Source of the DNA: Echinococcus granulosus
Taxonomy: Eukaryota > Platyhelminthes > Cestoda > Cyclophyllidea > Taeniidae
NCBI RefSeq assembly: GCF_000524195.1
Contig: NW_020170384.1
Location: 2,619,925 to 2,683,924 of the forward strand
Direction of reading: 5' to 3'
Length of the DNA: 64,000 bases
A program made the position numbers and the translations under genes. The notes below the pieces were generated by a model. It was not told the origin of the DNA. It did not search any database and saw only the letters and a list, made by a program, of their open reading frames with translations. This document shows positions 1 to 12,800 of the stretch, piece after piece. Within the stretch, counting starts at the first letter, position 1. Every line of letters begins with the position of its first letter.

Positions 1-3000
1 AACCATAACACAAAATCCTCCTAGACCGGAGCTTTCTGGATGTAAACTAAGCGGTGTTTTGTTAGATGTAGATATGTAGCTGGTAATTCATTTCATTTAT
101 GCTCCCCATATATCCTGATTTGACTTAAACGTTCCTAGTAAAAGCGAGGAGTTGGTATCCCTATCTTGTCCTCCTTTTATGACTAGTCGCTCCCTGTACT
201 TTAACTGAGCAAGTGTGTAAAGTGGAAAGGGAGGCAAACAGGATAACCTGTATCAGTCTTTGCGCCGCGAAGCGTGATATCCACAACTGGTAATTAATTT
301 GGCTCTACCTGCTGGTGCAGCATAATGTGGTGGGAGCATGCAGTCTACCACATCGCAGGTCTGGTGGTGCCATGCAGCACAATCGGCCCGCATGCATGTG
401 CTGTGGAAATCAGCTGACGCCATCTGTGTCATCTATAATTTTACACACTAGTAACGGGTTAGATACAAAATGGAGTCTTAAAGAGACATTTCAAAAGCTA
501 CGGTAGTACCAAGCGTAGGTTTGCTCTTCAAAGGTATAAATGATTGTAAACCACACTGAAAGTCATCTTAGACGCAGTTTCACCACGCAGTGGAAGCTTT
601 GATCAGACATTCAGGATCTTGCATATGATACCAACAGTAACCACTCTAGGAGGAAGAGGAGATGTAAGGGGGGAAATACCACGACCCAAATTGCCCTCAT
701 CCTAACCCTCACATACAGATGCGTGATCATCTTTAAAATGTTTTACGCCATTCGACTGTCAATTGTTTCACCACTAATGCTCGAGTATCCCGCCGCCCCA
801 TTAACTGTGTTAGGAGTCTCCTAAATCAGTAGACATAGATATGGATGTAGACATGAGTGAATTCGGGTTCGACACCTTTATTAACAAAGTACTTCGTTTT
901 GCACCGCCTCAGCTGTTGTCCACCGCTTTGATTGAGGTTGTCTAGACATACGTACATTCATCCTTGTTGTAGATAATGAAAGCGGTAGGATAAAGCGTAG
1001 TAAATAGTCCTGTTTAAGCATGTCACGTGACCAATTCTGTCAAGACAGCCAAATATCCCCGCATTTCATCCCTCCAGGATAAAATTTTGCAGTGAGGTTA
1101 TGGCCTTCCGTCATGCTAGACCCTTTAGGCATAGATCGGACGGTGTGCCAGAATCAAGGTCTCATCCGCATCAGCAGTTGCGCTCAGTTGAAAGACAGCG
1201 ATCAAAAAGGTCATTTACAAGTGGACTGAGAGCTTAAGAATAGGCAAACTGGTGCCAAACCGGATGCAGAGTTCCCTTACCAGGCAAAAACTGACTTAAT
1301 GACTGCTTCAAAGAGCAAGTGGACTCCTCCTTCTACAATTTATTATCTAATAAATGAAATAATTAAATGCGTGGACTGTAGCAATCATTCCACTAAGAAC
1401 TATAGCCCCACTGATATGAATACAACGATTTCCCTGAATAATTTACGACTCGTTCAACCCTAACTATGACGGGAGAGGGAAGGGGAAAAGGATTAGTTCC
1501 AAATTGTTTACTTTTGATAATACTTTTTAATTGGAACATTTATAGTCTCGAAAATAAAAAGGGGCCTGAAAATGCGCAGATGTGCTGATTTAAACAAACA
1601 AATGTTGAGGCACTGGAGATACCGCAAATTCATTCACTCTAATTTCTCAAACGAAATCTCATGGGATGGTTTAATAAGCCCTCAAAATCAAGATTTGAAA
1701 ACTCCTTTTGAAGGTGGGTTGAGGCAAGCATTAAAGAGGTGCGTAGGAGTCTCCCCATTCGCAGATGAAGGACTGGCTAAGGCTTAAGGTGGCGCCACGT
1801 GAGAGTTAGTAACTAAACTGCATTGCCATCAGATTAATCAAGACAAGAGGGTGCGCGAGGGCAAAAGGGCCTTTGAAACCCCCTGGCTTGATGTCTGGAC
1901 CATAGCAGCAAAATTTCCTCCAAGGGGATCAACAATTAAAATAGATTTTGAATCAGTAGTAAAATTCCGCAATAGAGACTTTCTCAGTAGCCAGAGCATC
2001 GTCTTCCGTGCTGGTGCTTTACAATCCTAAGGATGTCATCTCTGATACTGGTCTTCTAGCCCATTCACATATTGATAAATCTTGTCGCGCAAAATCCCCA
2101 AAAATGATTTGGAATTAAATTATCATCCCAAGTGGATAACCAACAAGGTGTGGAATTCATTCACTCACCCTATTTTAGGTCATGCAGAACCTGCTTGATA
2201 ATTACTTTCGGTTAAGCGGCCCCAAGTTGGAGCAACTTCCAGTGTTTAGTTAAGAACTAAATGTAAGTTCAGCGAAATAGTAAACATCTTTCATTAAAAA
2301 ACACTGATCTGGATTTTGTCCACTGCGAGAGATTACGATTCATTTGGGGATGATGAGAAAAGCCCCATCAACTTAAGCTTTAAAAAGCTTACTTAATTAA
2401 TTAAAGTAAGGTTTAATTTGACGGGGAAACACCACGCCCTTGTTTGAATGTTGCATGCAATGCTAACACAAACTGAAGTCGCAGCTATTAAAAGTGCGAA
2501 ATATGTTGGTGCTTTGATGCTAATTTAGCAAGTTGTAAAAACCAAGAAAAGTGGGATTAAAAAGTTTGTAGAAGGGATTTTTTTGTTGCCGATCTAAAAA
2601 GGCAATCCTGTTTGTGGTTGGTTAAGACACGAACAACCATCGAAAGGGAGGAGAAAGTAGGTCATTAAATGGCATGCTTAAGCGGCGGCTAATGTTAAAG
2701 TGTCAGAAAGGCAAACCGCCAAATGTTCCTTACCACTAACTAGCTATTAAGTATGGCAGATATAGCTTTATCCAGTTCTCAAGTAGAATAGCAGGATGCC
2801 TTCGCTCAGTTGCTCATTGTACAAGAATTAAAAGATTGTGCTAGGTTTGATGCATTTGTTGACCTACAAATCACATAATATATTTGGAAAGTGGGGAGTG
2901 ACTTATTTTGCAAAGGCACAAAAATCAACCAAGATTACTATCAACAGCTCTGTAGCTGCAACTACAGATGATGCATTTGTCAACCGTTAAATAGCATCTT

Positions 3001-3640
3001 AAATGTTCGTATGAACATCAAAGGTTATGCATTTCCACCCAGTTTGACATGTGAGACTAAAATGAATGTCTGCCAACTCCTCTAAAGTTGTAAATAAGAA
3101 CATGCTTACTTTAGCGGGGTTTTCTTTTCACCGTTAAGAGCTCCGTTGAATTTTGAACTCCTAATTACTCTAGAAACAGCAACATTTTCCACTTTTCTGG
3201 CCTCTCAAAGTCGTGAAAAAGTTGGAGACGTTCGAAAAAAACAATTTTGCTGTTGTTTTCTTCCTTTTCCGTTTTCATATCTCTGGGTCGAGAAGAGTGG
3301 CTGGAGGAGGACATCTTGCCTTGTGGTAAACAAAGTTTTATAGAGGAAGCCGAATTTGTATCCCCTCCGAGGATCGATGACGCCTTCCCCACTCACAAAT
3401 ATGGTTTGGTCTGTCCACTGCCCGACTTAAAAAGTGTATTAAAGCCAAAAAAATCTCACAGACTTTTTGCATTCAAAACTATTGGAAAATCATTTCAATG
3501 CGCTTGCTCACTGGTTGCCTTACAAATTAGATTAAACCCTATCAGCCAATCAGATGTTGAGTTTGTGAAAGCTAAAACAAATCACGGACCAATTACTCTG
3601 CTAAGGTAAATGAATAATCGTCCAACTTATTGCCGCCACT
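1..3640. other. Intergenic, no gene recognised
   Basis: AT-rich sequence with only short chance frames. A 120-codon frame at 3247-3609 (+) has no recognisable features. Nothing else is supportable apart from the palindromes listed. Confidence 0.5.
2374..2410. repeat. Two overlapping palindromes
   Basis: TAAGCTTTAAAAAGCTTA (2374-2391) and a near-perfect CTTACTT...AAGTAAG palindrome (2388-2410) overlap in intergenic DNA. AT-rich; function unknown. Confidence 0.5.
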
Positions 3641-3683
3641 TTCTATTACAACTGGACGATTAATGGCACACTGACATGAGGTG

Positions 3684-3938
3684 AGAAGCGAGTACTTCAT
3701 TAAGCCCTATCACTACTTTCCCAGCCATAGAAATAGCAATCGGAAGACTCTAAAGAACCTCTTTCTCCGACTGGATCCAACTAAGTCAGGTAAAGTGGCT
3801 TGCAGTAAAATCTCCGCAGCTCTCAAAGCCCATCCTGTCACAACTGCGAACGTTGAGACAATGGAAGCATTGACAACGCTTCTGGATATCTACAAAGACG
3901 AAAAATGAAGCCTCGAGGATCTCCTCTTTTTCCTCTGA
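3684..3938 (+). pseudogene. Broken EF-hand segment
   Basis: The frame reads RKTLKNLFLRLDPTKSGKVA, where DPTKSGKVACSK fits the 12-residue EF-hand loop pattern (D1, T3, S5, G6, V8) with Lys in place of the terminal acid. A second loop-like stretch, LDIYKDEK, is cut by TGA at 3906-3908. Directly after the stop the same frame continues SLEDLLFFL, as the end of an EF-hand would. Paired EF-hands of this kind occur in flatworm tegument calcium-binding proteins. With the in-frame stop and weak loops this is most likely a decayed exon. No partner exons were found. Confidence 0.4.
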
Positions 3939-4383
3939 TAAAGCGTTTCACCCTCGAGGGAGAAAAAGGGCAATTATGGTTGTATAAAACGCTTTTACAA
4001 AAAGGATGCAGATTGTCTGATGCTTTGTGATTAAAGAACAAACAGGGACAGGTCGGAAATCGATATGACTGATTAATTAGGCATAATGAGAATCTCGGTC
4101 ATAAACCAATAATTGGGTTAATTAACTTGGGAACTTTGGCGGTGAAATCACTTTTTTAATTAGAAAATTTGTGCTTTCATTCATGAGATGTTAGTAGGTA
4201 AGTACCTTTGCACACAAATTGAAGCGATATTTACTATTCATGCCAAATAAAAGACGTATTGATCGGAAATGGTCACAGCTCATCTTGTCGTCCATCAAGC
4301 AGTCAAAAAGAGTTCGTCAAGATTTCACTATATCTCACTCCATTCGCTCATCATACCTTGTATGGACATGCGGAACACGCGCG

Positions 4384-4660
4384 GATGTTTACAGACCTAC
4401 ATGACAGGGCGCAAATATGCGCCAGTCGGTGCTGTCAGCACCTCAACTCTGGCTTGCGACAACACCTTTATAGCACAAAGTGACGGTTGAAATTCAGGCA
4501 TGTGAATCAAGCTTGTTCGCTTCAACGGGTCGAACCGGGTTGAGCTCGACTCCGAAGCCCCATAGGCCTCTCGTAACACTTGTCGCCGGGCTTTTGAAGA
4601 GGGTGTGGTGCACGCTGCAAACCGTCCACTTTGGAGGTGGTCAAACTGACAATCAAATTC
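4384..4660 (+). repeat. Dispersed repeat family A, copy 1
   Basis: Shares with copies near 7.7 and 13.6 kb the ordered blocks GTTTAC, ATATGCG, GTTGAAATTCA, GAGCTCGACT, CCTCTCGTA, TTTGAAGAGGGTGT and a GGAGG(C/T)GGT end. All three copies point the same way. Heavily diverged; no target duplication identified. Confidence 0.6.
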
Positions 4661-4699
4661 TGGTAGCAAACGTGTCGCCATTTGTCGAGATCCCAATCA

Positions 4700-4930
4700 G
4701 GCAATTAACTGTAATGCTTATATTGTTTTAATGTTCCTCGCAGAGAGGAGGCGGGGATACAATTCGAACCTGGTGACAGAGTCGACGTCCTCCAAGCCTG
4801 AGAGCGGTTGCGGATCCTCCCCCCTCCCTAAACTCTGTACTATTTTTCCCGATTCACTTCTCCCAATAAATATGTTGAAATCAAGCCAACCTGGTTGTTC
4901 TAAGAGTACGAGGAACAGGGAGGAGGAGGC
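4700..4930 (-). repeat. Fragment of TRIM-family interior
   Basis: Aligns by eye with 48670-48900, inside the complete element. Examples are GTTTTAATGT, TTCGAACCTGGTG against TTCGAATCTGGTG, and GGTTGTTCTAAGA shared exactly. No LTRs were found on either side. A 144-codon open frame over it on the plus strand is Ser/Thr/Gln-rich and probably not a gene. Confidence 0.55.
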
Positions 4931-6299
4931 CTACGAGCCAAGCTCTACACAACAGACGCAGACGCAGACTTTAGAGGCTGATGGCTTAATTAATGGACGG
5001 ATGGGGGTGAGCACAGAGGCACAACGCGCATGCACGAGTGACATACGGGTAGTAGAGAATGCCAGCAACCGAGTGAGTCACTTGATCATCATAGATACGC
5101 CAACTTATAATGACCGGTTGACCTTGGACTTAAAGTGGTTGTTATCGCATTTAAAGCCAAACTAACCTTGATCTCGGCCAGTCAGGAGGAAGTGAGCGAA
5201 AGCACAATTGCTGAGATATTCGGGAAATCAGCCCCACGAAAATTAAAACGCCTAGAAAATCAAAAAGCACTTCTGGGATTACAGGTCTTCTCGTAATAGC
5301 AGGAAGGAATTATACGTCGATCTCAGTAAAGCCTTGTCCACTCACCCGTGTGTTCTACTTTCTCGGTGACTTGGTTCCGCGCAGCCCTGCTTCTAAGCTA
5401 GGCTACGGTTTATCAGTGGAAAGACTACAAACCGCATTTGGGGATTGAAAAGAGAGGTGTCGTGACATCCTGACTTTTCCACCGTGTTCCTCTGATAAAA
5501 TTCCTCCAAGTGGTAAAATTCACTTTTACTTGACGTTGGTACTGGCAATCACACGATCAGACCCAAAAAGAACAGACAGCCGGTGAATAAAAATGAGTTG
5601 GAAATGGAAGCGGCCGGGGCCGGGTGGCTGTTTTTAGAGGCAACATGATTGATGGAAGCAAAATTGGAAGCAATTCGGAGGACTTGGAGGGTCACATAGC
5701 AGATAATCCTACAAAATCTGCCAAAAAATAAGGAGTACCACAATTTCCCAAGTGAATTTGTTAATAAACTCCAGAACATCACCGGCACTGCCCGCAAGTT
5801 TCGTCCATGTTAGATCCGCAAACTTCAATCTTCTGTGTCTGGGGTTCATTCAAGACCAAAATCTTGCTCTACATTCTGGTTGAAAAATGTCATCATAAAA
5901 GTTAATATGTTATAAAGTGGCATTAAACTCTGCAACCTAATTAGCCCAAGGTGCAGAAGACTTCACCAAGTTACGGGCAGTAGTCTCCACCACGCTATTG
6001 GTCATCTCTGCGTATCACTTCTCCACCTTCCTCTTCCAGAATGCACAAAGTTGACCGGCAACAAAATTTTATCGCCCGGAAGAGAAACATGGGGGGAAAA
6101 TCCAACTCCAGCATACCCCTAGCCGCCGACCACAATGACCAGGAGGTAGCGTCTTTCGTAGATGCTAGGTAGGAAAGTTCCACACCACCTGAATGAAGTA
6201 CAGGCAAAAAAAGAACAATCTTGACGATAGAATAGTTAAAAAAGGTGAATTTGCTCAGCAAGTCCGGGGCATCACTGACGATGTCATGTCTGCCGGATT
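4931..6299. other. Intergenic, downstream of the iPLA2 gene
   Basis: No exon, RNA gene or further repeat copy is recognised between the TRIM-interior fragment and the iPLA2 3' end. Confidence 0.5.
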
Positions 6300-6305
6300 T
6301 TTATT
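6300..6305 (-). terminator. Possible polyadenylation signal of the iPLA2 gene
   Basis: AATAAA on the minus strand, about 320 bases past the stop codon. It is the nearest canonical signal I noticed downstream. A hexamer alone in AT-rich DNA is weak evidence. Confidence 0.3.
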
Positions 6306-6624
6306 TGAGGTTTAGTAGTCAATCCCCCTGTTTATCAGGCCCTGGATAGACAGTTACTCCAAGGAGTTCTTGTGCGTTTGGACAAGACCACAGGCCTTCT
6401 CACACAAGTTGCAAGATCCAGGAGCGCATACTCAAATATTTTCAAAGTTGATTAAAAAATAACTTAATTGGAACACCAGAAGAGGTTTTATCTTCAAAAA
6501 ATCATAGTCAACCAGTAACTAGAAAAATGTGGCTAATGGAATGATAAGGAAGGTTGCAAGTTGAAGGATTCAAGCCACAGTGAGTGTAGAGAAAAAACCA
6601 ACAACACCGGATGCTGCTGCAGCT

Positions 6625-6896
6625 TCAAGTCGGGGATGAGATAGTGGTGTGGGCAGTAGCAGTGACGTTGTTGACAGAGGCCGGAGGCGAATCCGAGGCG
6701 AGTAGAAGGGAATCCACCAGTCGAAAGATGCGATCACGACAGTTGCAGAGGTAGGCCTCTGTCTCCCACAACATCTGCAGGATAGTCCGTGTGTCCTTGG
6801 TGTCCAACGCCACGTTCCCCGAGAGCAGTGGACTGAAGCGGAAGAAAGGCACTCCAAGAGAACTGCACCAGGCTCGAGAACGCTCCACGATACGAC
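6625..6896 (-). CDS. PLA2G6: iPLA2 exon 15: C-terminus and stop
   Basis: Reads [20 protein letters not shown], then [20 protein letters not shown], aligning with human AVDRARAWCEMVGIQYFRL and LVNALWETEVYIYEHREE. The frame continues about 20 residues past the human end (ending [10 protein letters not shown]) to TGA at 6625-6627. The acceptor is CATCAG. Confidence 0.93.
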
Positions 6897-9800
6897 CTGA
6901 TGAAGATGGAGATACAGAGGAAAGCAGAAGGTAAATGAACAACGAATTGGGGTTGAAAAACCTCGCTTTCTTTTTCATTTATCTATTGATTCACCCATTT
7001 GTGCGTTCGTTCAGTAACTGGCTCGCTCATTCATTCAGTAGCTTGCTCTTACCCATAGAAGCAATGGCACCTAAATATCCCTGTATCAACTCGTTAGCAC
7101 GCTCGCTGCCAGCGTCACATGAATGTGACGTCCTGATTTTACCATCAGAACTCGATGTCAACGACATGTGATACATGCACCTAGGTTGTGACAACCGTTC
7201 GCCTCGATTCAATTTTTCCGTTTTTCGAATAAATGAAAGAATGCACCTACATTACGGCTCCAACAAACAACCCTAATCACCAGATTTTGAGTGACAATAT
7301 ATCCCAGCTACTGGTAGGTTCTATAAACAGGGGGCCTATTGTTGTTCCTGAGGAAACTTGAAGAGCGTATTCGAGATCTGCAAAACATCAGTGAGCATTG
7401 GCAATATTAACATTAGAACTGCCAAATGTAGATAGCCACTGCGAGGATTTGACAGCTACCTACGACAACCCTCACAAATAGGCTGACAACAACCCCAACC
7501 GAAAAAAACGGAGGTTTTGCCTAACACTCATTTGTGATACTAAAAATGGTATTTGCCTCCCTTTAAAAAATTCTTAGGTAGTAATAGAATAAAGGCATTA
7601 GATAGCCAGTTTCTTGCCCCACACATATTTCCTGCTATTAGATGACCAAAATCTCGTGTCACTTTCAGTACAGCCTGCGCCAAGGACTTATTATAAATAC
7701 CAAGAGCATGTGGACGTTTACGGGTACATTTTGGAGCACACATATGCGTCAATCCGTAGGCGCGGTGCTCCTTCCGGTGTTGTGTACTCCCTACCTCCTA
7801 TTTGCAATCCACCTTCAATTCGTAAAGTACCAGTTGAAATTCATGCATGCGATTTAAACTCGTCGACTTTACGAATAGAGGAGAGCTCGACTGCGAAGCT
7901 CCCAAAAGCCTCTCGTACCACTCGTTGCATAGCATTTGAAGAGGGTGTCGTATGCGCCAGCGAGACCGTACAATCTGGAGGCGGTTAAACTAACTATTTA
8001 ATTATGCTTGTTGATAACTCAAAGATAGACGGACTACCTTCCACTACCGCTTACACTTACTAGAGAACGTGTCAAGGGCAACCCACAGTCCAGTCATCTC
8101 TAGTGTGAGTGATGAAGTTACAACTAGCTCAGATGCAAGGAAAGATAGAAGGAGGGACTGTCTTACCCTCTGACATGGTGGCCATCTCCACAAGCATCCG
8201 CGAGAGCTCAGTGACGCCCAAAGCCACCCGATAGGCCTCAGACATGTTCTGCGGTCGGAAGACATCCAACTGCTGCACCTCGCGCAGCGGCACTCGGCCC
8301 GTGCCCAGGGAGGTCACACAGGCGATTGGAATGGCCGGCTCACGCTGTGATGGAAACGAAGAAAGCGGTAGGCCAGATTTAGCAGAATTCCATCTTATGA
8401 GCATCTTGAGGTTAATGTGCATCAGCTCCGATGCTGACAACCTTCCAGCCAGAGCAATCAGTAGACAAGGGCCTGTGTCGGCGGGTTTGAGTGAGCAGGA
8501 GATAGAGCGCACTTGATTGCGACAACTGACAGAGTAATGAAGCGTCCTAGAGACACAAGTGGTTTCGGTCCAGCGTATCTACAGGGCCTGATGAATCCCA
8601 ATTTAGTAGCATTATTAGCACCAAAATCGTCTGTATGCGATGCGGCACCGCCGAATCAGGAGGGAATGAGCTGGAGTACGACACAGTCGAAGATTAGCCA
8701 CCAAGATGAAAACTTCCAGCAAATCGAAACAGGAACGTTTTGTGAGTTTGGAGGTATTTTCAACACAAGTATTCATCGATTGTCCATTCTCAATAATGCC
8801 TACTCCTGAGGAAAGATGATAGCATCTTGGTAATTGCAATCACGCAGTCACCAGTAGGTAAGGTTGGTTAGTTTGTTCTATTTCATCAAACGAGCAGAAA
8901 ATAATACGACAGATTTCATTTATGCCATGAATCTCATGCCCTCTTAGGACGCATATGGATCCATTTAAAGGGTAATTCGAGGTAAAATTAGTACTTTTTG
9001 GCTAAACAATGGAAGTAGAGAGAAAACGTACTCGAAGGCGTCGAACAATGTTAAGCTCTTGTGCTTCAGTAAGCAAATCCAATGTGGGATTGTTGGCAAT
9101 AAGACCACCATCGAGGAATGGACCGCAGGCGCGGAAGTAGCTGGGCGCTGCTCCTGACGCCCTCGCAGCTTGCCAGACAAGCTAAAAGTGAAAAACAACG
9201 GAGTCAGAATGTCTACCCAGCAGCTTTCACGCCTTTCTCTCAAAAGCGCTCATCAATAGATGACGCATCTTATGAAATAACAAAGGAACAAGGATATCAT
9301 GCTCGAATTTTTTTAGTCCGGAGATCGTAGATCAACTGAAACACAGGGGTCCTACAAAGTGGATGAAACGCTAAAAATCAAGTGCTTCTCCCACATTCTA
9401 ATTCGAGGATCCAGCAAACGTCTGATTCAATAGAATACCCTTGTAAAAATTATGAACTTGAAGATCAAAGTTCGAAGACTTGGACACATCGAACTTTTAG
9501 GAGAGTGGTTTCACACTTTTTGAAGGAGGCCTTAGAATGAATGCTGGATTCTATTAATTGCCAGAATAATTCACGGGTTATCATACGATCTGAGAACTCC
9601 TAAAGGCAATAAGAGTATGCGATGGCTGGACCCGACTTACTGATTACGGTGCGTGAATCAGAATAGGAAAACTTTCCAAATAACTATGAGGAGACAACAA
9701 AAGGATTGTGCAGCAGAAGACTTCACGCCCTTCAAAGCCCGAATTCTATGAAGCACTCACGGAGGGGGAATCTTCCAGCTTCTCCAAGACACCTTTCAAT

Positions 9801-12800
9801 AAATGATGAGCTTACTAAAATGCCATGGGAACTGATATTCGCCTTAGAGGAGTAAATTGCAGAAGGATTGTCATTTTATCCACCTAGAGGTGGTGGATTA
9901 ATTGCAACAAGTGTCTTGCACAATCGTTAGTTTAATCAAAGTCCAACGCCGAAGCGCTTTACCTTATGAAGAGGAGGGAGACCACCTCATCGAAAAAAGA
10001 AGTGAACTCTTAGAACAAAGCAGGTTTGAATTCGCTTGAACTGCGAAAGTAATCCCTGGGGAAGAAAAAAAGGCTAATCTAAAAAAAGGACCTAAAAGTT
10101 TGACTAAAGGAGTGAAGAAAGGTCCAAAAAGACTAACGAATATTCTCCACAACTTTTGATCTAAAGCGTTCTACAATTGTGCAATTTAGATAACTTGAAA
10201 CAGGTAACTAGTAAATAATTGTAGAAAATTCGCTTTTAAAGAGCAAGATGGCAAAAAAGGACGCAGTTTCCCATCCGAGGAAAAAGGCAATTTACTAGCA
10301 AAACTATTTGAAACAATTGGCGGGACATTTTGAGGAATGTCAATGTACCGACTGCTCAAGGTAGCAAGAACTCCAAGCGCAGAGCTTCAAACAAAGCTGC
10401 CAAACGGGTAGCACAGTCAATCGAGGACCTTGATTTCACCTGCATACGATGGAAAGGCATGAAACCTTGGACGGCCCACGTGTCGCGGACTAGTTAGGGC
10501 ATCGTAGAGAAAGCGACAGAAGACAGTTGCAGTGGCTACATGCCTGGGAAAGTAGGTGTGCTAAAACCCAAATTGGTGAATACCTTGCCATATAACGGAC
10601 ATCGAGGACGGTACGATGGTGGGGCACTCAACAACAGTAAGACATTTAAGCGGTACTAATGACTATTCCGAGCATAACGATTCCTAGCCCACAGTTCCGG
10701 TAGTCACTTCTGTGAGTTTCAGCCAGCGCCTGGAAAGCCTCATTCTTGATGTCTGATCAACGCATAACTTCGTGCGACGAAGTTGCGCAAGATAGAAGTC
10801 CTTCTTTAGGAACTGTAAGCATGGAGATTCACTAAGTTTTACTAGTCTGGAGAGTTAGTCCATGCTGGACATTGACGCGCCTGTGATGGGAGCGTAAAAG
10901 AGGCAGTAGGAGACTGTATCGAGAAATAATGTAATCTTTATCCCATCACGCATATTATTTCCCCTTTTAAAACCAAAAGTCCCTGTTCACCTTGGACAGC
11001 CCTCGTTACAAGCAGCCATTTGATCTATTCATTCCAATAAATTAAGTAATAGACTTCAATGACTTAGAGAGTGGCTCCAGCCAACCTACGGCCACCTCGT
11101 CGGCCGTCATTTCGTAGATTTTTAGCAGTTTAGTGTACTTGGGGAATTTAAGAACTGTAAGATATGTCTAAACACCCGTGAAGAAAAATGGTTTTGCTCC
11201 AGGGCAAAAATCGAGTCGAAGTTGGAGAGCTAGCCTACCACACTTCCGCCTGCTTTAATATCGACAGTCGAATTTGGGTGACCTATTATACAAGAAGGCT
11301 TCAAGACCTGTGCGATACACCTGAAAACCTATAAAAGATGCAGTTCCAGGAAAGTGATTTAATATGGTCCCACAACGCCAAACAAGCAGCTCATACAAAC
11401 TGGCAAAAAGCAAATATTTCCCAAATTCTTAAAGAAGAGTGGATATTTGCGTTTCCAAAAAAATCGCGGTCTATCGTCAACCCACCTGCTCACTAGTAGG
11501 CACAGGCTGTTCCACACCCCTGAAACTGTACATGTAGCGTCGGGAGAAGGAGGAAAGGAGAGAGACGACGGACTCCTGCAGGTTCGACTCGTCCTCCCCC
11601 CCGTTACCCACTTCGTGGATAGTCTCACCGAAGAGGTCACGTAGGAAGGTGTTTAGCAGGCGCTTGTAAGACACGTCGGCAGTCATTGAGTTGTCAGTCA
11701 CCTGCGTGACAGTACTGGTATCGATGGAGGTAGAGGTGGAGGAGGTGGAAGCAGCGACGCGAGGGGAACGGGCTTCGAGGAGCTCCGACACAAGTCGTTC
11801 CGTTCGTTCATATGGTGCGGGGTAGTTGCGGAACATGTGCAAGCGAGGAGGGAAATGGTCGCCTCGCAGAGCTGTGACTGAAACTCTAAGAAGAGAAAAA
11901 AATCGAGAACTCAGTTTTTTCATCACTCTGTTAGTGACGCGATTCCCTCAACGATCTGGTTGAACTAGACGCCCAACATTTAATATCATCATTTCAGGGC
12001 ATTAAGTAAAGTGACTAGCTGATCGAAGAAATGCACTACCACCGAGATCATTGAAGTGAGTCCTTTTTATGGACTAGGTTGGCCATCCATCACGATCTTT
12101 GCCTCTTCTCCTCAGATGATGAGATTTGCAAAGAATTGCAGTCTTAACAAGTAACTCAGTCGAGGGTGAAATTCAATTAGGAATTTAAGTGGCGGTTATA
12201 AATGGTTAGCCTCAAATTATCGTTTGGAGGAATCCAAGAGAAACGAACGCTTGAATTCATTCATTATGCATGCTGAGGAGTGGAAATACCCACAAACCAC
12301 AAGAGTAAAAATCTATACAAACTGCATCAAATCAAGTTGCACGAAGCCACGCAAACAACAACCTTCTTGAGGTTCCCACCTTTGACACCATTAACCGATA
12401 AGCTGGAGGAGTAGCAGTTAGTCACCTCGGCCTCCTGCCTTTGAGTGAACGTTTTCGTCTGGAAAGCCGGTCACTCTTGTGGTTTGCTGAGTAAACATTT
12501 TGAGAAGTTGGAGGTGCAAAGCTGATGCGCAAATTGTGCCAGAGAGGAACGGCATTCTGTCGTAGTTTTGAAATTGTGTGGTGCGTGTAACTTTCTCGCT
12601 TTCAGCTTGAGCATGCAGTACGAAGTTGAAGTAGTCTCTAAGTGGGTGGGGAGTTTTAAAGCAGAGCACCCATGGCGTTCAGCTTTAGTCACTGGAAGAA
12701 CTGACAAATGAGTGGAGAGAAAGGGAAAAACAGCTGTTGAAGAGGTTGCAGGATCGGTTGGATCTACGTGTGACCTGAATCACGAAAGCTTCAAGTTCTG

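Noticed and set aside
3247..3609. 120-codon plus-strand frame
   Set aside because: No domain, no splice or homology support, and overlapping frames on the other strand are equally open. Treated as chance.
4731..5165. 144-codon plus-strand frame
   Set aside because: Its first part is TRIM-interior sequence shared with 48.7-48.9 kb, and the rest is Ser/Thr/Gln-rich without features.
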